64,000 nucleotides of DNA, taken from positions 4,158,001-4,222,000 of the forward strand of contig JAQFVV010000013.1 in NCBI GenBank assembly GCA_028023455.1, given 5' to 3'. Under the pieces are notes generated by a model that was not told where the DNA came from, ran no database searches, and saw only the letters and a list, made by a program, of their open reading frames with translations. Every line of letters begins with the position of its first letter. The stretch's first letter is position 1. The translations under genes and the position numbers were made by a program. This stretch comes from Epiperipatus broadwayi (lineage: Eukaryota > Onychophora > Udeonychophora > Euonychophora > Peripatidae). Below are positions 1 through 11,079 of this stretch, piece after piece.

Positions 1-2460
1 TTGTATTCCTTTAGAGTGTCTTTAAAATAATTTTTATAATGTACATGGCCTCTTGCAAAAAATGGTGCTCAAGCTTATCGTGAAAGACTTTTTTTAAGGA
101 AATATGGTGCTGTTTATTTGTTTCATATTGACAATCCAATTTAAATATAATTATACAATAATAGACTTTTATTCAGAATTTTGAAGATTATAGTAACTGA
201 TTTTATGGTTTTGTCATTACATTTTTAGAATTTTACTTTATTATTTCTTAAATAAATCTTTACTAATATCTTTATGTTAGATTAATATGGTGTCCAAAAT
301 CTCATTTCATACAATAAAGGAAGTAAAAATAAAAGCTCTATTCACAATGTAACTATTATGTCACTATAATATTCTACTTTTAAACTTGTTAAATGCAACA
401 GTTGTTCAATGGAATCTATGTTGCATCTCAAAATCTAAATCTCACAAAATTACCAAAATATTTAAATTTGCTCACATTTTCAAATTGATAACCTTAAAAA
501 TTAAAAACTTGCTAGATGTATTTCATTCATTGATGGAGGATTTTGACCATTACTAAATTAAAATATTTAACATTAAATTCATTCAATAAACAATCTTTTA
601 AAATAACAAGGATAGTATAACCATCAGCATAATATTGTTGTTTTTAATCAATTCAAATTAATAATATTATCATTAAATCTGTATTGCATCTTGATGCCTG
701 TTTTGTGAAGTCTTATGGACAATAGTACACATGTTTGTTTAACATTTTTCATTTCAAGTGCCTCAGAATTTTAGCTAGTAGCCACAATACTTGTTTTGTT
801 TGAAAAGCAAACAAAATTTGCATGACAAACAAAAAATTTAAAATATTATCGCTAACTTATTTGACAGAATCAAATGAATTGACCAAATTAATAAAAGCAA
901 TACATAAATCACTTCTTTGTTCATAACATATTTTCTTTGACAGCAAAAAGTATGTTGATTCTTTAAAACCAAATTGGGTTTATGATAACTATTCATCTAT
1001 AATTAAAAACAATCAATAAAATCTATGAAAATATCTTTGCTGTAATTGATTTTATTGTAATTTCATAACAACTGCAATCTTATCTATTTTTTATTATTAT
1101 AAATTGTTACAATGAAATTATATTTAGTATTAGGTGAAACAATTTCATAAATCCATATATTTCTTACAAATTTCATTAACTTTGAAGCTAAAATACCATC
1201 ATCATATTTTAAACTCTCTAAGTATCTCATGATGAACTCCTCTAAGCTGAATATTTTTGTCCAAATTTAAATCAATATATACAATTAACATATCATTAAA
1301 TTATCTTCTCAATTTTTTGTATCATTATTCAAAAATTAAACAAAATATTTTTCACCTGAAAAATACATTATTATCATACAAGAGTGCCATCAATAGATTT
1401 AAGAGAATTATAATATTGTGTATCAAGTTCTTGTGTTATTTTCAATGAGACAAAAAAGATCCAAAATGACAGTAACAGAGAATGTTAGTATCTTTTTTTC
1501 AGTGTTAATCCACTAATTATTTTTTTAAAAATCTAAAGTGATTATCTTCCTTGCAATTTTAATCCACCAATATTTTTTAAATTTTCTTATCAATTGTTAA
1601 ACTTCTTCCTGTAAACCTCTATAATAGCTATGAATGTCCATATTTAATTCATTATTATACCTTGTACAAAATATCATACAAATTCTTTTAATTAATTATC
1701 TAAAATACTTGTTCAATGTCACAGAATTAATCGTTCTTTTTTTTAGTGAGTTTATTTATAGCCATAACATATTTCTTAAAATAATTTCACATATATGTAA
1801 CTTTATAATCCAGAAAATTGAAATTGGCATGTTAAAGTTTAACAAGTTGTTAATATTTAGCCCACATAATTAATTTTTTATGCAACCACCATTTTAATTT
1901 TGAACTATAGTAATCTATGATGCATTAAAAAATTGGCACTTGTAGGTGGTTGTCAATACACTTCTTTTATATTCTAATTCTTGATTTTAATGTAGCATAT
2001 TAAGTGTCATACTTTTAACTGTGTATGAATCCAAGTTTTTTGCAGCAATTTTTCTGCCTAAATAAAATTTTTGTGATAGTCAATTCATGTGTTATATAAA
2101 AATTCAAGAACAGTAGATCATTTGGATTTGTAGCTATCAACATCATTTCCAATAACTTTGAGCCAAAATTTATTGTTTCTACCAATAAGTGCAATAAAGT
2201 CTTTATACTCAAGAAAACAAAATGAGCATAGATATGATGTTTTCAATAATTATTTAATCTGTCCTTATATTTAGAACTGTCATCAGAAATAATATCTTTT
2301 GATGAATGAATCATTAGGATTAATAAGCCAGCAGCATAGAATCATATACTAACAGATATATATATATTGTATCAAAGTACATTGATATGTAATTAATTTA
2401 TTATGAATTCCATGTTTTTAAAAATATAAAAGTTTAAAATTAAGAGAATAAAATGTAAAA
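1..2460. other. AT-rich non-coding stretch, no gene seen
   Basis: Very A+T-rich sequence with frequent stops in all frames. The open stretches here translate to Ile/Asn/Leu/Phe/Lys-rich peptides typical of chance reading of AT-rich DNA, without domains or flanking splice sites I trust. No repeat boundary or hairpin element was recognised. Probably intergenic or intronic. Confidence 0.5.
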
Positions 2461-2471
2461 ACTAAAGAGTA

Positions 2472-2580
2472 GGGGGGGGGGATTTTGTATTTAATAAAAT
2501 AAACTGTAACTGCTGTTTAAAATAATACGTTGTTTAAAATAATAAGCTGTTTAAAATAGTAAGCTGTTTAAAATAAAAGA
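2472..2580. repeat. G homopolymer run followed by 17-bp tandem repeat
   Basis: A run of ten G (2472-2481), very unusual in this AT-rich background, lies just before about four tandem copies of a 17-bp unit (CTGTTTAAAATAATAAG and variants) between 2513 and 2580. Seen directly in the sequence. It looks like a small minisatellite; no function is implied. Confidence 0.8.
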
Positions 2581-2923
2581 TTTTATTTGTTTAAAAGAAG
2601 GGAAAAATCTTGTAATAAATAAATGATTTAATATTTTTTAAATGAATTTTTAATAAAATAATAAAGAGATTTCGTTTTATCTTATAATAAATAAATATGT
2701 GTGCATGTGTGTATGCAATTTTTAATAAAAAGTAGATGCTAAAAGCTGATTGTATTTTCACAAGACGAACACTGTTGCTAAAAATAAAGTTTTCCATTGT
2801 TTAAAAAAGTATAAATAGCTCAATTTTTGTTCATTCTTGGTTCTGACTTTCTTATTTTAATACAATATTTTGAAGTAATATTTCCAAAAATGTTGCACTG
2901 TTAAAAATCCAACGTATTTGCAG

Positions 2924-2998
2924 TTGACCGAAAAGCCATTCTCTACGCATTTAAGATCTGTGACTAGTTCGGAAAGTAATCATGTTAAAATAGAATAA
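2924..2998 (+). CDS. Candidate terminal exon, unrecognised protein
   Basis: A splice-acceptor-like TATTTGCAG is followed in phase 0 by 24 codons and TAA. The peptide starts LTEKPFSTHLRSVTSSESNH and ends VKIE; it is serine/threonine-rich and balanced in composition, unlike the Asn/Ile/Lys-rich chance ORFs nearby. The local GC content is higher than in the flanks and the stop overlaps an AATAAA. No family recognised and no partner exon identified. It could be chance: 25 open codons are common in this DNA. Confidence 0.28.
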   Translation: MTEKPFSTHLRSVTSSESNHVKIE

Positions 2999-3652
2999 AT
3001 GGAGAGTGGAGTGTGGGGAATGCCAAACCAGCCACGGAAATATTAGGACAAGATCTACAAAAGAATTTTACCAGTTGTCGATGAGTTCAGAGATAATTCC
3101 ATTATACTGTTTCTGTCATATTTAAAAACCTAGGTAATTATTTGACTTTGATTCTAAACATTCCGATTTCCTTTAAAAATAAAGATAGACTTTATTGAAA
3201 GAACTTTTGAACTTTTTGAATTAAACTTAAAAAAAAAGAATAAACTTTAAACTTCAAAAGATAATATTTGAAATAATAAAATAAGTAAAAGCAGCTTCTA
3301 TTAAATAATATTTTTGGCATGCATGTATGTGTGATTTGATTTTTAAACTTAAACTTAAAAAAATAATATTAATAAAATTTGATGTAACGTGTATAATTTA
3401 TTTGCTTAAGTAATATATTAAAATGCTTATTTTAATCTTTAAAAAAAGAATAAGTGTGTGTCTCATTATAAGATAAAACGATTTATTTATTTTAAAATAA
3501 AGTAAAACATTTAAATTATTTTTCCTTAAAAATATTTATGTTTATTTCTGATACGTGCAGGTAAGTATAAATATTTATTTTCTTAATAAGAGTAGGAGGG
3601 GAAAAAATCCAATCATTAATAATAGTATTTTAGAAAAGATTCGCCAAGTTAA

Positions 3653-3790
3653 ATCTATAAATGTTTAGCATTCAGTATAATGTTGGTATTATTAGTTTTA
3701 AAGGAGCGAAGTATTATTTTGAATGGTTCAGGGGAAAATTATTTTAGTTTTATAAATAATAGTAGCAGTTTAGAACAGGCAGGTGTTTAA
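3653..3790 (+). CDS. Coding-like ORF fragment, unrecognised
   Basis: An open stretch of 45 codons with no ATG at its start. It reads with a hydrophobic segment (AFSIMLVLLVL, residues 6-16), then a polar tail that includes NGSGENYF and ends SSSLEQAGV before TAA. It belongs to a run of similar short coding-like ORFs between 2.9 and 4.1 kb. Possible exon or remnant of a mobile-element ORF. A membrane segment is only suggested. No homology recognised; weak call. Confidence 0.2.
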   Translation: MYKCLAFSIMLVLLVLKERSIILNGSGENYFSFINNSSSLEQAGV

Positions 3791-3851
3791 GATACCTTTT
3801 GTTTGTTTACTAGTGGGTGATTGGAACCGACTGAGCTAGCAATTGTTTCAG

Positions 3852-3896
3852 GCACCGGATTATGCTGATCAGATGGACATGCTAATTTTAATGTAA
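3852..3896 (+). CDS. Candidate short terminal exon
   Basis: Acceptor-like TTGTTTCAG precedes 14 codons reading APDYADQMDMLILM, then TAA. The codons are less AT-biased than the surroundings. Very short; included because it sits with other coding-like pieces at 2924, 3653 and 3947-4090. Not recognised. Confidence 0.18.
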   Translation, partial: APDYADQMDMLILM

Positions 3897-3946
3897 TTAG
3901 CTGGCGCCTAAGGGATTTTCTTTCTTCTTTAAAAATAATAATAAAG

Positions 3947-4090
3947 TGTTTATTTGATCAGTATATATTTGGTAGTCAAGTGTTGAATGTTATTAATAGT
4001 TTGCTATTGATAATGGTTGACACTTTGCCTGAAAACCAACCATTGTCTGAAAAGGAAAATTTAGGAGGACAAAATATCATAAAATATTAG
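3947..4090 (+). CDS. Coding-like ORF, unrecognised
   Basis: An open frame that can begin after a pyrimidine tract at 3918-3930; its first Met is at 4013. The C-terminal part reads MVDTLPENQPLSEKENLGGQ followed by NIIKY and TAG. The acidic/proline composition is unlike AT-driven noise. It ends about 215 bp before the mobile element at 4306. Could be an exon, or the decayed tail of a mobile-element ORF. Confidence 0.25.
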   Translation, partial: CLFDQYIFGSQVLNVINSLLLIMVDTLPENQPLSEKENLGGQNIIKY

Positions 4091-6037
4091 TTAATATTTT
4101 ATTTGTCGATGCTTAGTGTTTGTTATTTCCCGTAAGTTTAACTAATAATTTTTAAATAGTAAGTTTTATAGCATTAAGAGTTTTGAAGGTAGTTTTTAAG
4201 AAATAGTAGTTAGTAGAAGTAGTCATTTTCTTTATTGATTGTTCGGAGTAGGTTGTTTGCAGTATTAGCAGGTGGGTATATTCATTGGGTTGGTTCAATA
4301 TATATTGTAACGATCCGGAGAAGGTAGACTTACGTAAACTGCACTACAGGGCGCCATCTAGGCATTTGAACCTAGAAAAATTTATAAAGTAGGCAGATAC
4401 GTAAGTAAAAAAAAAAAAAAAATTTTTTTTTTTAAATTTTGATTCCGGTCGTTAGCCCATGTCACTAGCTCAGTGGAATAGCAGAGATTAAATAATATAA
4501 TATCTTATCTAATTATATTTCAATATTAAAAAAATAAATAAAATAAGCCACTGCCAGTAATTAACATACAAACATTTATTTATGCACATATATATAAGAT
4601 TTAAAATTATTTTAGTATTAGTTTTACATTTCAAAATTTAACATTATTTTTAACTTTACTTTAGATTTTAATTTACATTTTAATTTCTATTATATTATAA
4701 GTTTACATTTTAATTAAGTTCGCACAGATGGGATTATAAAAGCTTGTTTTAATATGTTGCTATAGATCGGTTACATAGATTACACGGTTAAAAACATTTC
4801 AAAGTAAACATAAACGATCAAAAGATAAAATCATTGATACTGGCAATTGCAGAGGGAAATTTATAAGTAACCCAGTAGTATTCACCATAAGATACTTGCA
4901 TTGTCACCAATGACTTAAAAGACATCCGAATAAATACATTTTAGATACTCACCGTAAGGTATCATTATTTATCGAATGTCTATATATTCTGATCAAATAT
5001 GAAAACCCAAAACATACTTAACCGATAACCAATCCATGCAAGCGTCCATAAACAACTTAAATTTAATGCATTTTTATTTAGGGTCGAGCATGAATAGATT
5101 ACATAGATTTGCATTTGAAAATAAAATATTCTATCCCTATTTAACCTTAGGCTAAAATTCGCAGTCAAACTGGCATCAATTCATCTGATACATCGATGTA
5201 TTCAATGTAATACGGAATACGGCAGCACCAAAAAGATTAAGAGAAGATATTGACCTTCATCAGATAGGAATATTACTTCTATCTAACGAGAAGAACAATA
5301 AAAAAAAAACTCCATAGAAAGGAACTGCGCTCTGCGTCTTATAATTCCTTTCATAGGCAAAACGGGAGAGTGCGGCGTATGAAGCGATTCTGCCAGTAGC
5401 GAATCTCCGACTACATCTACTAACTACATCAATGTATCCAATCCATTGACCCAATTCAACAACGAAACAAATAACCTAAGATTACCCTCCCCTAATATAA
5501 CTTTACAAATCTATACAACCATTCACGCCCGACTTAAGTTTAACATTTATATAATTTACCTTAACGGAAAACAGAAATCATAATAAAACTTAAAGAACAA
5601 AAAATAAATAAATAAATGGAAATGATTTTAAATATATATAAAAAAAAGAAATACATCAAATAACATTATTAATAAATTAAGTTGGTCAGATAGGATAATA
5701 TTGCAATCATTTAACTCTGGAAAGTTTAATTTAATGTTCATTATTTATAAAGTTCTTACGGTTTAAAACAGTTCCTCTTTATCCGTTGCTTGCCATGAAC
5801 GTGAATTCCCATGCCGTCCTAAGATTGATATTCTGTTGGCCGATTTATTTATCCATCCGGAGGTTTTTGTTTTAACTGGTCCTCAATGTAGAAAAACGAT
5901 AGTTCATTTCTCTTTCTTTCCTAGCAAAACTGAAGGGATTGAATCGTGCATCTTTTTCAATCCCTTCTTCACTTCCGCACTACCACATATCTCTCACATC
6001 GTAATTAATCATTCACTAACTAATAATTTCCAAACTT

Positions 6038-7011
6038 GTCCTTTTATATTACTTTGAAAGATTGACTTAACATTACGTCATCGATGTGTTGATCCTTTTC
6101 GTTGAGGTCCGATTTCCCAATGGATTTATTTCATTTGCTAAAAGTTTCTATTGTTTTCCTATCTGACCGATGTTTTTACATTTAAATGCCCAAGGCTGGT
6201 TTACATTTGACTAATTAAATTTATCATTTCCATTTCTGATTAATTAACCTGTTTTCCAAATCAAAGATATATTTAAAGATAAATTTAAAGATATAATTTT
6301 ATCTCCAAATCTTTTTAAAATTTAGTTTTAAAATACTTTTTATTTAATAAAGTTTTATTTTAATAATTTTTCATTATCTGTGCGATTTAACATATACGAG
6401 TTTAAGATGATATTTAATTTCAATTTTTAATTCTTAAAGAAAATTTTTAAATGCGAACTTTTTAATTTACTTTCATGTTTAATAAATAAAAAAAAACAAT
6501 GTAACGAACGTCTGTGCTCGTTACATAGTCCTTTTATATTCATTTGGAGGATTGCATTTACATTACATCATCGATGTGTTGATCCTTTTCGTTGAGGTCC
6601 GATTTCCCAATGGATTTATTTCATTTGCTAAAAGTTTCTATTGTTTTCCTATTGACCGATGTTTTTACATTTAAATGCCCAAGGCTGGTTTACATTTGAC
6701 TAATTAAATTTATCATTTCCATTTCTGATTAATTAACCTGTTTTCCAAATCAAAGATATATTTAAAGATAAATTTAAAGATATAATTTTATCTCCAAATC
6801 TTTTTAAAATTTAGTTTTAAAATACTTTTTATTTAATAAAGTTTTATTTTAATAATTTTTCATTATCTGTGCGATTTAACATATACGAGTTTAAGATATT
6901 TAATTTCAATTTTTAATTCTTAAAGAAAATTTTTAAATGCGAACTTTTTAATTTACTTTCATGTTTAATAAATAAAAAAAAACAATGTAACGAACGTCTG
7001 TGCTCATTACA
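6038..7011 (+). repeat. 490-bp tandem duplication of the element A tail
   Basis: The block starting GTCCTTTTATATT at 6038 recurs at 6528, giving a period of 490 bp, and the two units are almost identical (small differences such as TCTGACC versus TGACC). Each ends in the element terminus, CGTTACA for the first and CATTACA for the second. The family copies at 25.2-29.3 kb have one tail only, so the duplication is private to this copy and recent compared with the divergence between copies. Confidence 0.88.
6500..6525. repeat. Terminal mini-palindrome of element A
   Basis: TGTAACGA and TCGTTACA form perfect 8-bp inverted repeats around a 10-bp loop, at the tail of the first duplicated unit. The same design is found at the outer ends of the head-to-head copies (25202-25227, TGTAACG...CATTACA). 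The terminal TGTAACG motif also opens the other end of the element, so this short hairpin could be a recognition or processing signal. That role is inference. Confidence 0.6.
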
Positions 7012-7184
7012 ATATATATATATATCAGTGATGAAGCATGACATTTTAAGGTACAAAAGCACACTTCTTTTTTTTATAATGTTTTTATTTCACTTGCCAC
7101 AACAATTTTTATATAATAGCAACTAATATACTTATATATTACACACATCTAGAAAAATCTGAATTTCTCTTATCTGTAAATTAG

Positions 7185-8105
7185 AGAATATATTATCAAT
7201 ATATTTTTATCTTCCAAATCTTTTCAATATTCTTAAAAGTTTTAACTGTAAATTAGATCTTAGCATTGTTTGAACTTCTTATAATCAATTGAGAATGCGT
7301 TAATCAAATTCATTCTTTGCATATATAAAAACGATTCATTGAAAGTCAACAGTAATTCCATACAAAAAATTATGAATTTAAATTGGTCATTTTCATCAGA
7401 CTGTGATTAGTTTAAATATAGATAACATATTATTAATATACTTTTATCTTCCAAATCCTTTTAACATTCTTAAAAGTTTTAATGTAGATTAGATCTTAGC
7501 ATTGTTTGAACTTCTTATAATCAACCAAGATTGTGTTAATCAAATTCATTCTTTGTGGTATATAAAAACAATTCAATTGTTGGTAAAAAAATTCATTAAA
7601 ATATGTACATATTCAACATCACAAAATTGATCTAACACTTTGCACATACAATAGTGTAGTAAGAAAAATAAATACATTAGCGGATATAAGCTATTTTGCA
7701 AAAAGTAAAAAAAATCTCAACTATTTTGCTAAACATAAAAAAAGAAGAATGAATTATTCAAACTCTCTTTATTGGATGGAATTTCTGTTAACTTTCAGTT
7801 TTTTTACCAATAGTTGAATTGTTTTTATATGTGGTGAGGAATGAGTTTGACCAATGCATTATTGTTTGATTATAAGGAAGTTCACACAAAGCTAAAATCT
7901 AATTTACAATTAAAACTTAAGAATGTTAAAAGCATTTGCAAGATAAAAATATATTGATAATGTATTATCTATATTTAAACTTATCACAGTCTGATTAACA
8001 TAAAAAAAGAAGAATGAATAATTCAAACTTATTATTTTTTGTATGGAATTTCTGTTGACTTCAATTTTTTTACCAACAGTTGAATTGTTTTTATTGTAAT
8101 GGGAT
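7185..8105. repeat. Compound inverted repeat, about 0.9 kb
   Basis: The block 7395-7592 is an inverted copy of 7799-8003 (shared landmarks: CAGACTGTGATTAGTTTAAA, a TTTTATCTTCCAAATC-type run and AATTCAATTGTTGGTAAAAA). A partial direct copy of the left arm lies at 7185-7345, and the GGAATTTCTGTT landmark occurs at 7740-7830 and 8000-8100. No coding capacity. Probably a non-autonomous hairpin element that has partly duplicated itself. Ends are not exactly defined. Confidence 0.7.
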
Positions 8106-9702
8106 TCCATTATATAATTTTTTTTTACAAATTATTCCAAGTCTAATTACTTATTATTTTACTCTATTAAATTATATTAATTTTTAATATTAAAGATTTT
8201 AAGACTTCTCATTCTACCCTGTTACTCAATCAGAGGAGTAGATTTAATAAAAATATTAAACCAATGGACACTTGTCCAAATTGAGGTAACTTTCTCTGGC
8301 TACATGAAGCACCTCATGGGGATATTCATAATGGGTTTAAACCCTAGGGTGCCATCTAGTCAACTAGACTAAGCCCCCAAAAATAATGTAAACATGCCCC
8401 AAGCACTTGACCCATGGCTAGCTATAAAAAACATGAGATCAGCATCACAGAATATTTAAATAAAATTGTCTATTTACTCATAATTAAATTAAGAGAGAGA
8501 AACATACAATGACACTAATAATTTACAAACACAAATAATATAATATAAATAATAATGAATATTTAAAACATAAAACAAAATATGAACACATATAAATTAT
8601 TATAATTTATAGCAATCCTATCTAAATGTAGTTATTATTAATACTTATGAATATCTAACGTTCTGTTTAAGATAAAATTTAAAAGTTACATACTGATATT
8701 AAGAATTCCAAAAGTTCTATTAATGACACCAATGAATATATTTACCTAGGTCTAAGCACAGTCTCTGGTTTTTCATATGGGTGATCAGCCTTGTCTTCTG
8801 ATCTGGTCAGATTTATGGTAGGCATATATTTTAGTACAAGTGAAGCTTCTTTATTCCGCATCCTACAGTATGGGCTGTATCCAATGAGTTGGCATGGCAG
8901 GTTCAAACATCAGAAAAAGGCAAGTCAGAGTGATATATCACTGCATCTGGCTAATGTACTCAGGAGATGGATGGTAGAAAAGAATGAACACTCAGATTTT
9001 TGGATCTAGTCACACATTTATCTCTTGGCACAATCGTAAAAAGATAATTTTATCATGCTGGACCTCATTGTTTTAGCTGCTTGTAGATTTAGTTCTCTGC
9101 TTCTCACTGACCTTGGTTAACTCTCTAGTCAACTATATTATTTTTTAATTGACTTCTATAAAATTCTCTGAATAATCATCTAAATCATCTGGATAATCTC
9201 AATAGTCTGCAACATCTGAACAGTCTGAATAGGGAATTTTATCTTTTTATACACTCTGACCCCACCCTTGCTTGAGTTTTCACCCACACTATCAATTCAT
9301 TTGATCTTTATTTTTTTAATTAATACATTTTTATTATCTTATTTTTCCATTTTAATTACAGTGAAAGTAGTCCTATATTGTTTATTTAATCAGTCTGGAA
9401 TCTTGATATCCAGAACCTGATTAATCTTGTACAAATTGTTTCAATTTATTATAAACTTTTAATTAAAAAGTGTTTTTAACCAAAAGTACCTTTAAAAGAA
9501 TTATATAAAAATAGAATACACACAAATAAAAAGAATAAAAGAAAGATAAGTTATAATTAATAATTTTTCATCTATATCCCAATATTAGCACTTTTTTAAT
9601 TTTAACTTTTCCTTTTTTTTTGTAAACTATTAAATATTGACATATAATTGTATTTTTTTCTGTTTTATTTAAAAAAATAATAAATACACCATGTAACTCA
9701 TA

Positions 9703-11023
9703 TACACCCGGGTCTCATTTTATGTGGATTTATTTAATGCGATTTTGAAGTTATGCGATTCATGTTTCTTCTTCTTATCTTTGTATGCGGTTTTCTTTTA
9801 TGCAATAAAAATTATTAGATCAGAAGTCGAGCAGTGATAATGCGCTATTACTTTAAATATTATAAATTTCACACATTCATGTCATATTTAAAATAATAGC
9901 GCATTATCAGAGTTTGACTTCCATCTATTAATTTCAATATTTTCAGTGCTTTATAATAGTACTGTAATAGAATTTTATGCAATAAAGAAGTTCATGATTC
10001 ACTTAAAATCAGAATTTCCCCATTTTATATACACACATTAAATTTTACAAGACTATAATGTAAATCTATTCAAATGTTATAGATGAAAAATACTATGTAT
10101 GTTGTTGTTTTTGTATTTTAAATCACGTTCTATTTTTGTTTCTTATAAAAAGAGTACATAATCAATTACAAGTTTATTTTTAAAAGGTGAGTAACAGTGG
10201 TGGACACAATTAAATTTGACAATAAAAATCTGATTTTTAATTGTAATTAACAATTTAAAAATTACGTAATGTGATCTAAAATTAAGGTGATGTGAAATGT
10301 GAAATTTGAAATTTGATTTTTAAACGGAATTGAAAATTAAAAAATTAAAGACAAAAATAAGAATTTAATTTTTAATTGTTAGTTTTAATTAAATGTTGCC
10401 CAACAGTGGTGAGTCGTTATCTTTTTATTATCGTGAGTCTAAGTTATTTTTATTTTAAACTTTTAATTTACTCTAACGGAAAGAAAAAAACACCCAAGAA
10501 AATGAATTTCTTTGTAAACAAAAATTTCAATTTTAGATTGCTTAGCAAAATGAGAAGGATCAACAGTGATTGGAAAACATTTTAGTTGTAATTCCTCTTG
10601 ACTTCATTTAAGAAGAAGCTACAGTACCTCACATCATATCACATCATGACGAATCTGATGTCTCAAATAGCAATAATGATTAAAATACTGTACATGTATG
10701 AAAAAAATGTAAATTACGCATAAAAATATATCATTTTGAATAAAATTAAATATTGTAGTTAATAAAAAAAGTAAAAAAAGTTTGTCTTGTATCAATTTTT
10801 TTCACATTTGAAAATTTTTATTAGTCATACTTTATTTTCTTATTCTTTTTTTATGTGAATTTTAAAGTAATTTTACATTGTTGCTTTGCTTTTATGCGAT
10901 TTATGGAAAATTACAGTACATATTTATCATTTTTTAAGGTAAGTTAAGTCTATTTTTGTGCGATTTTTTTTGTGCACATTTTCTGAGGAACCTATCTACC
11001 ACATAAAATGAGACCCAGGTGTA
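9703..11023. mobile_element. Tigger/pogo-like non-autonomous DNA transposon
   Basis: Inverted ends TACACCCGGGTCTCATTTTA (left) and the complement of TAAAATGAGACCCAGGTGTA (right) match over about 25 bp with one difference, and TA lies directly outside both ends (9701-9702 and 11024-11025). The subterminal sequence repeats TTATGCGATT-type motifs on both sides, a style known from Tigger/pogo elements of the Tc1/mariner superfamily, which also duplicate TA. The 1.3 kb interior has no intact DDE transposase; the 69-codon ORF at 10376-10585 is not recognisable. Likely an internal-deletion derivative. Confidence 0.75.
9811..9932. repeat. Small hairpin nested in the Tigger-like element
   Basis: GATAATGCGCTATTA on the left and TAATAGCGCATTATC on the right are perfect complements. 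The match extends outward imperfectly over about 38 bp per arm (GAAGTCGAGCAG against the complement of AGTTTGACTTC), with a loop of about 40 bp. It lies entirely inside the Tigger-like element: either a second, later insertion or an internal hairpin of that family. Confidence 0.7.
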
Positions 11024-11079
11024 TACACACACTTGCACAACATGTATGTATACACATCATTACATTACACCCCTTCCCA

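Larger units (their letters stand above)
4306..7011 (+). mobile_element. TG...CA-bounded element family A, copy 1 (2.7 kb)
   Basis: The element starts TGTAACGATCCGGAG and ends GTGCTCATTACA, with ATAT immediately outside both ends (4302-4305 and 7012-7015), consistent with a 4-bp target duplication, although the site is AT-repeat-like. Two further copies at 25.2-29.3 kb define the same boundaries. Without the tail duplication at 6.0-7.0 kb the unit is about 2.2 kb. No transposase, integrase or RT was seen; ORFs inside are short and not shared in frame between copies. TG...CA ends with a short duplication recall a long solo LTR, but no PBS, PPT or paired LTR is visible, so the class stays open. 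Confidence 0.8.
8800..11069 (-). mobile_element. Probable LTR of a decayed retrotransposon (minus strand)
   Basis: Read on the minus strand, a polypurine tract GGGAAGGGG (11078-11070) is followed at once by TGTAATGT, the usual start of an LTR. Downstream are a TATA-like TATAAAAAG near 9250 and an AATAAA signal (GGAATAAAG) near 8853, in the U3-R-U5 order. A Tigger-like element interrupts it at 9703-11023; without it the LTR is about 0.95 kb. GC is higher than in the flanks. I found no second LTR, and the U5 end (about 8.80 kb) is uncertain. Confidence 0.42.

Noticed and set aside
3600-4300. Nuclear copy of mitochondrial DNA
   Set aside because: The TTA-rich frames looked mitochondrial at first, but no conserved cox, cob or nad motif appears even under an invertebrate mitochondrial code.
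4370-4490. RNA polymerase III A-box-like (CACTAGCTCAGTGG) and B-box-like (GGTTCAAATGCC on the other strand) words in element A
   Set aside because: They lie on opposite strands and in the wrong order in every copy, so they cannot form an internal tRNA-type promoter.
8791-9009. 72-codon plus-strand ORF as a gene
   Set aside because: It lies in the antisense of the proposed LTR (over its polyadenylation signal) and shows no recognisable motif.
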